Assembly (NCBI GenBank): GCA_903892365.1
Contig: CAITIF010000730.1
Coordinates: 1 to 16,694 of the forward strand
Direction: 5' to 3'
DNA from: an uncultured Pirellula sp.
Lineage (GTDB): Bacteria; Planctomycetota; Planctomycetia; Pirellulales; Pirellulaceae
Length of the DNA stretch: 16,694 nt
Position 1 is the first letter of the stretch, and the number at the start of each line of letters is the position of its first letter. The notes beneath the pieces are model-generated. The model made no database searches, was not told where the DNA came from, and saw only the letters and a list, made by a program, of their open reading frames with translations. Below, in pieces: positions 1-8,142 of the stretch. Made by a program: the position numbers and the translations under genes.

Positions 1-2535
1 CAAGTAGAGGAATTCGTTGCTATTGAGCAATACCAAGCAATATTCGCGGAAAGCTTGTTGTTGCGTAAGATTGAATTTGGTTTGAAGTGTCCGAATGCGC
101 GATACGGCTCGTTCTCTCTCCGCTGCTTCAGAGCGGCGTGAGTAAGCCGTTTCAATCGCTGCGTCGACCCAGTCGTTCAAGTCACTTCCTTGGGCCATGG
201 CGTACTCCGCGAAAGCACTTGATTGCTTCTGCATAAACGCTCCGTTGAGCATGTTCATGGCTTGTGCTGCTTGCGTTGTCAGAAAGCGTGCTTCACAGCT
301 GGTATCGGTTTCTGGAAAATCAAAGACCGACAATTCCGGCGGGATCAGCGAACGTTTGATGTAGATGTAAATACTTCGTCGAGCCTTGTCGGATTCAGAT
401 GAATTTGCCCAACCATTGCCGGGGATACTTTGTCCCGCTTTCACGTCATCGGAAACATCCGGAAAAACACTCGGCCCATATTGTTTCCAGTGGATTTTAC
501 CACTGACCGCTAGGACGCTGTCACGCAATTCCTCTGCACTCAGGCGACGGACATTGAATCGAGCGAAGTAATCATTGTTCGGATCCTTAGCCACGCTTGC
601 ATCGTCACCACTGGAGCTGCATCGGTAGGTTTCCGACATCACCATCATGCGATGCAAAGGTTTTAAGTGCCAGTCAAATCGAACCAGTTGCTGAGCCAAG
701 AAGTCCAATAATTCAGGATGCGTCGGTGGGTCTCCTAGCTGTCCAAAGTTATTGGCAGACCGAACGATTCCTCGACCAAAATGATGTTGCCAAATTCGAT
801 TGACAATAACCCGTCCTGTAAGACGATTGGTTGGAGAGGTAATCCATCGCGCCAGCTCGATTCTTCTTCCTGCTGTCGACTTCCTATTCGATACAAGCGA
901 AGGTGGTGGATCACGGTAAAGCGCCGGAAATGCGGGCTCTACCTGATCTCCGTGAGCCTCGGGACTACCGCGCATCAAAACGAATGTTTGCTCCGGAGTT
1001 GGGTTGCATTTGGCCAGCCCCATTCGGAAATCGCTGGGGATCGACTCGATTTCTTTCCGAAGCTCTTCCGTTTGCGTTTTCAGTTCGGAGTATTCTTTCC
1101 ACTGATTTTCTTCGAGATGCTTTTTCAGTTTTTCGGAGATAACCTTGTCACGGTCTGGGCTTTTCGCTGCCTGCTTATCTTCGTCCGTCATGGTCGCTAT
1201 TCCCAGTTCCTCCAGCTCTTTGAGCCTGGAACGCTGGTCATTCAATTTGTTTCTCAATTGCCGCTTCTTTTGAACAACCGTCGGTTCGGAAACGTCGATT
1301 TGGCTGTTCGATTTTTCATCGCCGCGCGAACCGTACGGGGTTACGTCCCGAAGAAAAGCTACCATCTGGTAATAGTCTTTTTGTGGGATAGGGTCGATCT
1401 TATGATCATGACAACGCGCGCAATTGAGCGTCAGGCCAAGGATGCCTTGGCCGATGGTGGTGACCAGATCATCGTACTCGTCGTACTTGGCTTTCGCTGG
1501 ATCGGCGGGTTCGTCGTCCCATATACCCAGCCGATAGAAACCGGTGGCCGTCAGAGTTTCCGGGGTTGGGTTTTCTAGCTCATCCCCAGCTAGTTGCTCT
1601 CGTAAGAATTGATCGTAGGGCTTGTCTTCATTCAAAGATTGGATGACGTAATCCCGATACTTCCAGGCGTTTGGCTTGGGGCCGTCACGTTCAAAGCTAT
1701 TGGTTTCTGCATAGCGCACGACGTCCAACCAGTCGCGAGCCATGCGTTCTCCGAACCGAGGGTCCGCTAACAAATCGTCGACCAGTTTGGAATATGCTTC
1801 TTCGGAAGGATCTGCCGCGAATCGCTCGATGGTTTCTAGAGCGGGAGGTACGCCGATGCAATCAAAGTAAAGTCTTCGCACCAAGGCATGTGGACTCGCT
1901 TGCGGCGATTGCTTCAACGACATCGATTGCAAACGCTGTTGGATAAATGCATCGATTGGATTAGGTGCCGTTGTTCCCGATAGAGACTTGGGTGGCTTGG
2001 GATCGCTCAAGGGCAAGAATGCCCAATGCTGTTTGTATTCGGCACCCGAGTCAATCCATTGCTTCAACAGCTGAACTTGTGTTTCTGATACCCCAGCACC
2101 CTCGGGAGGCATCCGCACACTTGGGTCATCGGAAGTGATCCGATTGATGATTTCGCTTTCAGTCCATTTGCCTGGCACAATTGGCTTGAGTCCACTTTCG
2201 CCATCCTGGGTGGCCTTATCCAATTCGTGCAGGGCGACTCCGGATTGCTGAGTTTCAGGACCGTGGCACGCAAAACACTGCTTGGCCAAGATCGGCCGAA
2301 TCTGGCGACTAAAATCAATGCCGGGTTCTGCAGCTGCGAGACTGCTGGTGCAAGTCGCTACAAACCAAAACAGACTAGCAATGAGCATGGAAAAAGGTAA
2401 CGTTACGATCAGCTTGCGAAAAACAGCAGGAGGGTACGATGTTTGGTTCTTCAAAGTGCAGTTAAACCAGTGTCGGCAGCTGGATTTCCAAGAAGGAACA
2501 ACCCCTCGAGGAGATCGTATCGCAATCGATAACAT
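1..2535 (-). CDS. PSCyt1-DUF1549-PSD1 (DUF1553) cytochrome-like protein, coiled-coil form; lacks only its last few residues
   Basis: Continuous reading frame of 845 codons that runs off the left edge in LLNSNEFLYL, the usual end of DUF1553 proteins, so only a few C-terminal residues and the stop are missing. Order seen: a hydrophobic export segment (about residues 44-68, ending LAAAEPG), PSCyt1 with a c-type heme motif C87-F-A-C90-H91, DUF1549 ending in C372-A-R-C375-H376-DHK, a charged coiled-coil stretch (about 420-500), and PSD1/DUF1553 (about 557 to the end). These families were described as planctomycete-specific; the role is unproven but is probably extracytoplasmic and redox-linked, often near glycan-degradation genes. 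The start is uncertain: ATG at 2535 is the longest choice, while TTG at 2454 and ATG at 2388 would place the export signal nearer the N terminus. No clear Shine-Dalgarno sequence is visible. A promoter-like sequence lies about 60 nt upstream of 2535. It is a paralogue of the protein at 4178-7141. Confidence 0.9.
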   Translation of the reverse strand, partial: MLSIAIRSPRGVVPSWKSSCRHWFNCTLKNQTSYPPAVFRKLIVTLPFSMLIASLFWFVATCTSSLAAAEPGIDFSRQIRPILAKQCFACHGPETQQSGVALHELDKATQDGESGLKPIVPGKWTESEIINRITSDDPSVRMPPEGAGVSETQVQLLKQWIDSGAEYKQHWAFLPLSDPKPPKSLSGTTAPNPIDAFIQQRLQSMSLKQSPQASPHALVRRLYFDCIGVPPALETIERFAADPSEEAYSKLVDDLLADPRFGERMARDWLDVVRYAETNSFERDGPKPNAWKYRDYVIQSLNEDKPYDQFLREQLAGDELENPTPETLTATGFYRLGIWDDEPADPAKAKYDEYDDLVTTIGQGILGLTLNCARCHDHKIDPIPQKDYYQMVAFLRDVTPYGSRGDEKSNSQIDVSEPTVVQKKRQLRNKLNDQRSRLKELEELGIATMTDEDKQAAKSPDRDKVISEKLKKHLEENQWKEYSELKTQTEELRKEIESIPSDFRMGLAKCNPTPEQTFVLMRGSPEAHGDQVEPAFPALYRDPPPSLVSNRKSTAGRRIELARWITSPTNRLTGRVIVNRIWQHHFGRGIVRSANNFGQLGDPPTHPELLDFLAQQLVRFDWHLKPLHRMMVMSETYRCSSSGDDASVAKDPNNDYFARFNVRRLSAEELRDSVLAVSGKIHWKQYGPSVFPDVSDDVKAGQSIPGNGWANSSESDKARRSIYIYIKRSLIPPELSVFDFPETDTSCEARFLTTQAAQAMNMLNGAFMQKQSSAFAEYAMAQGSDLNDWVDAAIETAYSRRSEAAERERAVSRIRTLQTKFNLTQQQAFREYCLVLLNSNEFLYL

Positions 2536-2601
2536 AGGTAATTTCGTCTATTGAAGGTGGGAGGAAAGAGCGAAGCTTTCCAGTAGTCGGGCCTGCCATA
2601 T

Positions 2602-2631
2602 AGTATACCCAACCGGCAGACTCAAGTGCAA
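2602..2631 (-). promoter_or_regulatory. Candidate sigma70-like promoter for the left PSD1 gene
   Basis: On the minus strand a -35-like TTGCAC (2631-2626) and a -10-like TATACT (2607-2602, 5 of 6 to consensus) are separated by 18 nt. The predicted transcript would start near 2595, leaving about 60 nt before the ATG at 2535. The arms CTGCC/GGCAG (2593-2597 and 2615-2619) flank the -10 box symmetrically and could be a weak operator. This is motif matching only; the -35 box is poor (3 of 6). Confidence 0.4.
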
Positions 2632-2645
2632 ACTTTCGACTGGAA

Positions 2646-2665
2646 GCGGAGCATGCACGCCCCGC
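2646..2665 (-). terminator. Hairpin downstream of the DUF1501 gene, possible weak terminator
   Basis: The minus strand reads GCGGGGC, loop GTGCAT, GCTCCGC: a 7-bp stem with one G-T wobble and a 6-nt loop. It lies 15 nt after the DUF1501 stop codon and just before the promoter-like sequence at 2602-2631. No T-run follows, so it is not a classical intrinsic terminator. It may cap or stabilise the mRNA, or help separate the two transcription units. Confidence 0.35.
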
Positions 2666-2680
2666 CACTGGGAAGATCCG

Positions 2681-4174
2681 CTATACAGCGCTGCTCAAGA
2701 TCGGTTCCAAAACTTTTCCGTGAACGTCCGTCAAGCGACGTTCGATTCCATTGTGATAAAAGCTGAGCCGTTGATGATCTAAACCAAGCAAATGCAAAAT
2801 GGTTGCATGCAAGTCATAGATGGTCGCCACATTTTCGGTCGCTTGGTAGCCAAATTCATCGGTCGCGCCATAGGAAAATCCAGGCTTCACTCCGGCGCCC
2901 GCCAACCACACTGTAAAACCCTTTGGATTGTGGTCGCGGCCGTTGGCACCTTTTTGAAAAGTTGGCATCCGACCAAACTCAGTAACAAACGCCACCAGAG
3001 TGTCAGCCAGCAACCCCCTTTGTTTCAAGTCCTTGAGAAGAGCGGCAACGGGTTGGTCAAGAATTGGTCCATGTTTTTCATACTGTTCTTTGAGCGTCTT
3101 GTGTCCATCCCAGTTGCCCACACCTTCCCCCATCGCGTACGACCCATTGAATAGCTGCACGAATCGCACTCCTTTTTCAATCAATCGACGGGCTAGGATG
3201 CAATTCTTCGCAAATCCCGCCTTCGTTGTGTTGACGGTATCGTCGGCCCCGTAAGCGGTGAGTGTTGCAGCGCTTTCTTGACTCAGGTCGTTGACTTCGG
3301 CTGCTGCTAATTGCATTTTGGCCGCAAGCTCATAACTGGCGATGCGTGCAGCAAGGTCGGTATCGCCAGGGTTCTTTTCGAGATACGATTCATTGAGTTT
3401 GCTCAAGAAATCGCGTGTCGCTTGATCGGCATCTTGACTGATGGTTGATGGTCTCGCCAAGTTCGCGATCGGCTTTCCTGCACGAAACGGAGTGCCCTGA
3501 AACATGGCTGGCAAGAAACCTGCCGACCATTGCCTTGGCCCCACTTGAGGCACACCGCGAGGATCTGGGATAGCAACAAAGGAAGGCAGGTCCTGATTGA
3601 TTGTTCCCAGGGCGTACGTTACCCACGCTCCGACACTGGGATAACCATCCAGGGTGAAGCCCGTTGCCATTTGATTCTCAGCAGGTCCATGGGTATTCGA
3701 TTTGGCGGTCATCGAGTGAATGAAGCACATGTCGTCCGCATGCTCAGCCAATTGCGGCAAAAGATCGCTGATCATCTTCCCGGACTGGCCTCGCGGTTTG
3801 AAGTCCCACAATGGCTTGATCAAGTTGCCGTTGGCTCCTTGAAAGGTGACAAGGCTATCGCTGTTGGGCATCGGCGTATCGTGATACTTGATCAGCGAAG
3901 GCTTGTAGTCAAACGTATCGACGTGCGAAATGGCACCCGAACAAAAGATCAGAATCACTTGTTTGGCTGCTGCGGGCTTCCAATGCGGATCGCGTGTCGC
4001 AAAGGGTTTGGCTGGATCAATGGCAGGCCGTAACGGAGAACGATCCTCGGCAGCAGCAGAATCCGCCAACAACGAGCTCAAGGCAATTCCACCAAGCCCC
4101 GTTCCGCCCCATTGCAAAAAGTTACGTCGGCACAGGAGATGGCGTCCTGCATTGGATAGGAATGCATGCGACAT
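2681..4174 (-). CDS. DUF1501 protein, Tat-exported, alkaline-phosphatase-superfamily fold
   Basis: A 497-residue protein, full length for DUF1501 (PF07394). The N terminus has a twin-arginine signal (R16-R17-N-F-L-Q followed by a Gly/Ala/Leu-rich stretch to about residue 42), so it should be exported folded. Family landmarks are visible: SHVDTFD at about 83-89, WDGH at 355-358, TEFGRMP at 398-404, [15 protein letters not shown] at 412-426 and [12 protein letters not shown] at 453-464. The Asp/His residues match where sulfatase and phosphatase relatives bind metal, but no substrate has been established for DUF1501 that I can name. The gene follows the 987-residue PSD1 gene with only 3 nt between stop and start (TGA TTC ATG), so translational coupling is likely. 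Pairing of PSD1 and DUF1501 genes is a standard planctomycete arrangement, suggesting a joint extracytoplasmic function. Confidence 0.93.
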   Translation of the reverse strand: MSHAFLSNAGRHLLCRRNFLQWGGTGLGGIALSSLLADSAAAEDRSPLRPAIDPAKPFATRDPHWKPAAAKQVILIFCSGAISHVDTFDYKPSLIKYHDTPMPNSDSLVTFQGANGNLIKPLWDFKPRGQSGKMISDLLPQLAEHADDMCFIHSMTAKSNTHGPAENQMATGFTLDGYPSVGAWVTYALGTINQDLPSFVAIPDPRGVPQVGPRQWSAGFLPAMFQGTPFRAGKPIANLARPSTISQDADQATRDFLSKLNESYLEKNPGDTDLAARIASYELAAKMQLAAAEVNDLSQESAATLTAYGADDTVNTTKAGFAKNCILARRLIEKGVRFVQLFNGSYAMGEGVGNWDGHKTLKEQYEKHGPILDQPVAALLKDLKQRGLLADTLVAFVTEFGRMPTFQKGANGRDHNPKGFTVWLAGAGVKPGFSYGATDEFGYQATENVATIYDLHATILHLLGLDHQRLSFYHNGIERRLTDVHGKVLEPILSSAV

Positions 4175-4177
4175 GAA

Positions 4178-7141
4178 TCAACGCACCGATAAAAATTCGT
4201 TGGAGTTGTATAAGGCTCGGCAGAACACGGCCAATCCATGCTGCGAGATAAGCTGCTCGGACGCAGACATTTCCTTGGCTTCGGGTGTCCGTCCAAAGCC
4301 AAGCTGGAAGGCCAATTCAATTTGGCCTTTGGTATCATTCCCAGCACTAGATTCCAGCCGACCTGCAAATCGCTTAGCCTGATCGATTAGGAATTCGCTA
4401 TTGAGCAAATTCAAAGCCTGAAGAGGTGTAATCGAAACATTTCTTTTGGGTTGGATCTGACCACCGTCGGGGCAATCAAAGACTCCGAACAAGGAATCCA
4501 ATTCCACGCGCGGCTTGTTCTGATAAATCATCCGACGAAAATCTCCTTCGCCGAATTGTGTTTTGGTTTCATAGACTCGAACATAATTCGTGTTAGGAAC
4601 AAACAAATCAAATCCAGGTCCACCCATGCGTAAATCCAATTGCCCGCTGACGGCAAGAATGGAGTCGCGTATGGCTTCTGCTTCGAGCCGTCGAGGAGAA
4701 AATCTCCAAAGCCATCGGTTGTTGGCGTCGATGCGAAGGCCATCGGCCTTGACCTGGCTGGATTGCCTATAAGCTTGGCTTGTTAAGATTCGCTTTTGCA
4801 GTTGCTTGACGCTCCAACCGGACTCAATGAACTCGCTTGCTAGCCAGTCGAGCAGTTCTGGGTGAGAAGGAACCCCACCGTTATGTCCGAAGTCGCTGGG
4901 GGTATCTACCAAACCAACACCAAAATGATACTGCCAAATTCGATTGACCATCACCCGAGCGGGCAACGGATTACTCGGGCTGGCAATCCAGTTTGCAAGC
5001 TGAATACGTCTCTGTTGCTCCGGCAAGTCATCGGGCATCGAAAGCACGTCACCCACCCCTTGGATACCGCCTGGTGCGATCGGTTCTTTGGGCTGCATCG
5101 GATCGCCACGACTTAATCGATAGGTCGGAGCAGGCTGTTCCATTTTCCCAACATAGGCGGTTGTCGGTGAGATCAATTGCTTTAGCTGTACTTGCAGATT
5201 TGCTAGAGTCGCTTCTTGCACTTCTGCCAGATCGCGCTGCTCCTTCGAAAGTGCCATGACCTTCCAATCGGACTCTGGCGTTCTAGGGCTGGAGAAAGGC
5301 ATTCGATCGAATGAATCGGCCGCGATGTTCCACTGAGTTCCATCGTCACTGCATTCGATTTTGTAGCGAATAGGTAAGCGATCTGCGAATTGTTCCTTTC
5401 GATCGCGTCCCCAAACTACCTTGACGATCGATTCGCGATTGGGCAATTCCAAAACAACCCACCCCGTACCTGCGGTGTTGGAAATCCAGCTACGGTCGTT
5501 ACCAACCTGGCCATCGATGAGATGATGCAATTGGTGTCGTTCGTTCCCAGGAAAATCACCGGAGGAACTCAGCTTCGCTTGAACCGCGACATTGCGTCCA
5601 TCGCCTGTCCATAGCTCCAGCTCATCCAAACATGGCTCTGCACCGGTGTTCGTCTCTTCGATCGTGAATTTCACGAACTTGGCAGAAACGGCCGCAATTC
5701 GTTCCGTATTCTGGATTGCATTTACCGGAGGGCGATTCGGGGTCGCAAGGCTTGCGGCATCAGCCTCTCGTGCCTTGGGGGACGCAAGGGGAACCAGGGC
5801 TTCTAATTCCGTCGATATCTTCTGAATCTCCGAACGGATCTGTTCTACGGCCTGCTGGACGTCTGGTTTTGCCGCTTTTTCAATAGGACGTTCACCATGC
5901 TGCACCCCGGACAAACACGCAACCATAGCGAAATAGTCGCGCTGTGTGATTGGGTCGAACTTGTGGTTATGACATCGAGCACAACCGACCGTCAATCCTA
6001 GAAATGCACTGCCGGTTGTACTGACCATGTCGTGAAGTTCATCGGACCGCTGTTGAGCAGTTAAGACAGGGTCCGGCGATTTGACTTGATCCCATGGCCC
6101 ACCCACAATAAAACCCGTCCCTAGATCTGACCCAAGCGAATCGCCAGCAAGCTGTTCACGCATGAACTGATCGTAGGGTATGTCTTGATTGAAAGCATCG
6201 ATAACGTAGTCTCGGTAACGCCATGCATTTGGCCGTGGCTGATTCATTTCAAAACCATTGCTTTCCGCGAAGCGAACCACATCCAGCCAATGCCTTGCCC
6301 AGCGTTCTCCATAACGAGGCGAATCCAGAAGCCGTGAAACCATAAGTTCATAGGTATGGCCCAATTGCTTCTCGTTTCGCAGGTCGGAAAGGTACGCGTC
6401 AATTTGTGTCGGTTCTGGCGGCAAGCCAGTCAAACCAAAGGTCAAGCGTCGAAGCAAAGTACGCGATTCCTCCTCCTGCGAGATCGTTAGTCCGTGTTCG
6501 CTTAACTTGGTTGCGATAAAGGAATCGATCGGATTTGCAAAAGTACGTCCATCGGGTAAAGTCGGGACCGACGGTCGGACTACCGGCTGCAAAGACCAAA
6601 GCGGTTTCGTTTCTACTGCGCCAGCAAGTTCATCAGGCCACGCTGCACCTTGATCGATCCAGTTTCGAAGGATTGAGATTTGTTCTGCCGACAAAGGCTG
6701 GCTGTCACTATCTACGGGAGGCATCTTTGTTTCACTGGCATCACCCGAGGCTGCGGTCACATCGAGACTGACGAAACGAATCAAAGGACTTGCATCTGCG
6801 CGATGAGGGATAATAGCAGACTCTGCCGAATCGCCCCCTTGGAAGGCAATGTCGCGGACATCCAGTCGATAACCGCTTTGTTGCTCGGACGGTCCGTGGC
6901 ATGCATAGCAATGAGATTGAAGAATTGGCAGAACTTCGGTCGCAAAATCAACTTCAGCGGCTTGGACCGATCCCGGTAAAGCAACCCCTTCCACTGTCAA
7001 CAAAGCAACGCTAGAGACAAAGAGAAAAGCAGCCAGGTACAAGGAAGAACGCAGATGAATCACTGTGGTGTGCATGGTTTCTACGGCGGGGTTGCAATCG
7101 GAGGGACTTTCTATGATAGTTGATTTCGTTCGATCAATCAC
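4178..7141 (-). CDS. PSCyt1-DUF1549-PSD1 (DUF1553) protein with inserted discoidin (F5/8 type C)-like domain
   Basis: Reading frame of 987 codons from ATG 7141. An internal ATG at 7075 (Met23) starts directly on a signal peptide (MHTTVIHLRSSLYLAAFLF..., ending SVQAAE at about 62) and may be the true start; neither start has a clear Shine-Dalgarno sequence. Domains: PSCyt1 with C78-Y-A-C81-H82 (about 65-170), DUF1549 (about 204-412) with C387-A-R-C390-H391-NHK, a short coiled coil (425-450), a discoidin-like segment (about 480-612, including FVKFTIEETN and WVVLELPN), a second short coiled coil (632-657), and PSD1/DUF1553 (about 710-975) ending LYNSNEFLSVR. Function is inferred only: an exported, probably heme-binding protein, with the inserted segment a possible glycan-binding module. 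It is first in a tight pair with the DUF1501 gene and is divergent from the hydrolase gene at 7252. Confidence 0.93.
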   Translation of the reverse strand: MIDRTKSTIIESPSDCNPAVETMHTTVIHLRSSLYLAAFLFVSSVALLTVEGVALPGSVQAAEVDFATEVLPILQSHCYACHGPSEQQSGYRLDVRDIAFQGGDSAESAIIPHRADASPLIRFVSLDVTAASGDASETKMPPVDSDSQPLSAEQISILRNWIDQGAAWPDELAGAVETKPLWSLQPVVRPSVPTLPDGRTFANPIDSFIATKLSEHGLTISQEEESRTLLRRLTFGLTGLPPEPTQIDAYLSDLRNEKQLGHTYELMVSRLLDSPRYGERWARHWLDVVRFAESNGFEMNQPRPNAWRYRDYVIDAFNQDIPYDQFMREQLAGDSLGSDLGTGFIVGGPWDQVKSPDPVLTAQQRSDELHDMVSTTGSAFLGLTVGCARCHNHKFDPITQRDYFAMVACLSGVQHGERPIEKAAKPDVQQAVEQIRSEIQKISTELEALVPLASPKAREADAASLATPNRPPVNAIQNTERIAAVSAKFVKFTIEETNTGAEPCLDELELWTGDGRNVAVQAKLSSSGDFPGNERHQLHHLIDGQVGNDRSWISNTAGTGWVVLELPNRESIVKVVWGRDRKEQFADRLPIRYKIECSDDGTQWNIAADSFDRMPFSSPRTPESDWKVMALSKEQRDLAEVQEATLANLQVQLKQLISPTTAYVGKMEQPAPTYRLSRGDPMQPKEPIAPGGIQGVGDVLSMPDDLPEQQRRIQLANWIASPSNPLPARVMVNRIWQYHFGVGLVDTPSDFGHNGGVPSHPELLDWLASEFIESGWSVKQLQKRILTSQAYRQSSQVKADGLRIDANNRWLWRFSPRRLEAEAIRDSILAVSGQLDLRMGGPGFDLFVPNTNYVRVYETKTQFGEGDFRRMIYQNKPRVELDSLFGVFDCPDGGQIQPKRNVSITPLQALNLLNSEFLIDQAKRFAGRLESSAGNDTKGQIELAFQLGFGRTPEAKEMSASEQLISQHGLAVFCRALYNSNEFLSVR

Positions 7142-7251
7142 GCAGTCTTGTCCGAAAAAAAGACCTTACGATCGGTATTCGGTGACATAACATCCATTAG
7201 CCGATGCTAGTGACACAGATTCAATATCCCTTTCCCTCCAGGGCAATTTCC

Positions 7252-8055
7252 ATGTTTTGCATTCGCACTTTTTCTCTCGTATGCTGTCTTTCGCTTCTTT
7301 CCACGGTTTCCTGGGCGCAATCGGCGAAAACGGAATTGATCCTTCCTGGCGAAACGTTCGAAATCGAAGGTCGGCCGGCCTTCGTCTTCCTACCAAAAGA
7401 AAACTTGAAGCAAGTTCCTCAACCGTGGGTGTTGTACTGCATCACCGTTCCTGGATACCCAGACGTTCATGAAAAATGGCTCCATGAGCAGTTACTCAAT
7501 GCCGGTGTTGCTGTCGCTGGAGTGGATGCAGGAGAGTCTTTTGGTAGCCAAGCTGGAGTCAAACTGATGGACAGCTTATATGAACATCTAGTGACAAAGC
7601 GTCGTTTTTCCAAGCGGCCAGTCGTACTGGGGCGCAGCCGAGGTGGCTTGCAGGCAATGAGCTGGATAGCGACGGGGCCTGAACGTGCGGCAGGCCTTGC
7701 GGGCATCTATCCCAACTACGATTTACGAGCCTACCCAGGAATCGACAAAGCAGCCTCTGCCTACGGGCTGTCCGCCGCAGACTTAGCCCAGCAAGAACCA
7801 AAGCTGAACCCAATCCACAAGGCCAAAGTTCTCGCCACCGCGAAGGTTCCTGCCTTTCTGCTTCACGGCGATAGCGACACCGTAGTTCCCATCGAACCCA
7901 ATTCCAAAACCGTCCAAGAAGTGTATCAGCAAGCTGGCGTGAAGGAGCTAGCACAACTGGTGGTGATCGAGGGTGGTAAGCATGATTTCGATGAACGCTG
8001 GTTCCGAAACCAAGCCATGGTCGATTTCCTGATACGAACCTCCCGTGCGAAATAA
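7252..8055 (+). CDS. Secreted alpha/beta hydrolase (serine hydrolase, peptidase S9 / esterase-like)
   Basis: 267 residues from ATG 7252; an in-frame ATG at 7204 adds 16 residues ahead of the signal peptide. I prefer 7252 because it begins directly with a signal sequence (MFCIRTFSLVCCLSLLSTVSWA, cleavage before QSAK) and has AGGG about 9 nt upstream. The alpha/beta-hydrolase catalytic set is visible, numbered from 7252: nucleophile elbow G-R-S129-R-G, acid HGDSD209 followed by TVVP, and base GGKH244. The motif HGDxDxxVP is typical of prolyl-oligopeptidase-like and esterase families. The substrate is unknown; ester or deacylation chemistry on glycans fits the neighbourhood but is inference. The gene is divergent from the PSD1 gene (about 110 nt between 7142 and 7251, no convincing promoter seen) and convergent with the regulator gene. 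Confidence 0.85.
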   Translation: MFCIRTFSLVCCLSLLSTVSWAQSAKTELILPGETFEIEGRPAFVFLPKENLKQVPQPWVLYCITVPGYPDVHEKWLHEQLLNAGVAVAGVDAGESFGSQAGVKLMDSLYEHLVTKRRFSKRPVVLGRSRGGLQAMSWIATGPERAAGLAGIYPNYDLRAYPGIDKAASAYGLSAADLAQQEPKLNPIHKAKVLATAKVPAFLLHGDSDTVVPIEPNSKTVQEVYQQAGVKELAQLVVIEGGKHDFDERWFRNQAMVDFLIRTSRAK

Positions 8056-8100
8056 AAAGCAGGCAAGTGCTGTGTCGAATCGGCTCGGCTACCTTTTATC

Positions 8101-8142
8101 CATCTTTAGGAGATGAATACTGCTGGCAGCTGATTTAGCTGC
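8101..8142. repeat. Two small inverted repeats in the convergent gap
   Basis: CATCT-ttagg-AGATG (8101-8115) and GCAGCT-gattt-AGCTGC (8126-8142) are perfect short hairpins between the hydrolase stop (8055) and the regulator stop (8137-8135, inside the second hairpin). Neither is followed by a T-run on either strand. They could mark the ends of the converging transcripts, but their short stems could also arise by chance. Confidence 0.25.

Noticed and set aside
781..1578. 265-codon plus-strand open frame
   Set aside because: It lies wholly opposite the DUF1549/PSD1 gene, whose minus-strand frame has clear family motifs throughout; the plus-strand translation has none.
3530..4033. 167-codon plus-strand open frame
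   Set aside because: It is opposite the conserved DUF1501 coding region and shows no domain signature.
7113..7118. TATCAT as a -10 box for the 987-residue PSD1 gene (minus strand)
   Set aside because: No acceptable -35 hexamer at 16-18 nt. It would fit only if translation starts at 7075, so it is kept as a possibility rather than a feature.
8101..8142. Intrinsic terminators for the convergent hydrolase and regulator genes
   Set aside because: The stems are only 5-6 bp, AT-containing, and have no T-run on either strand; listed only as inverted repeats.
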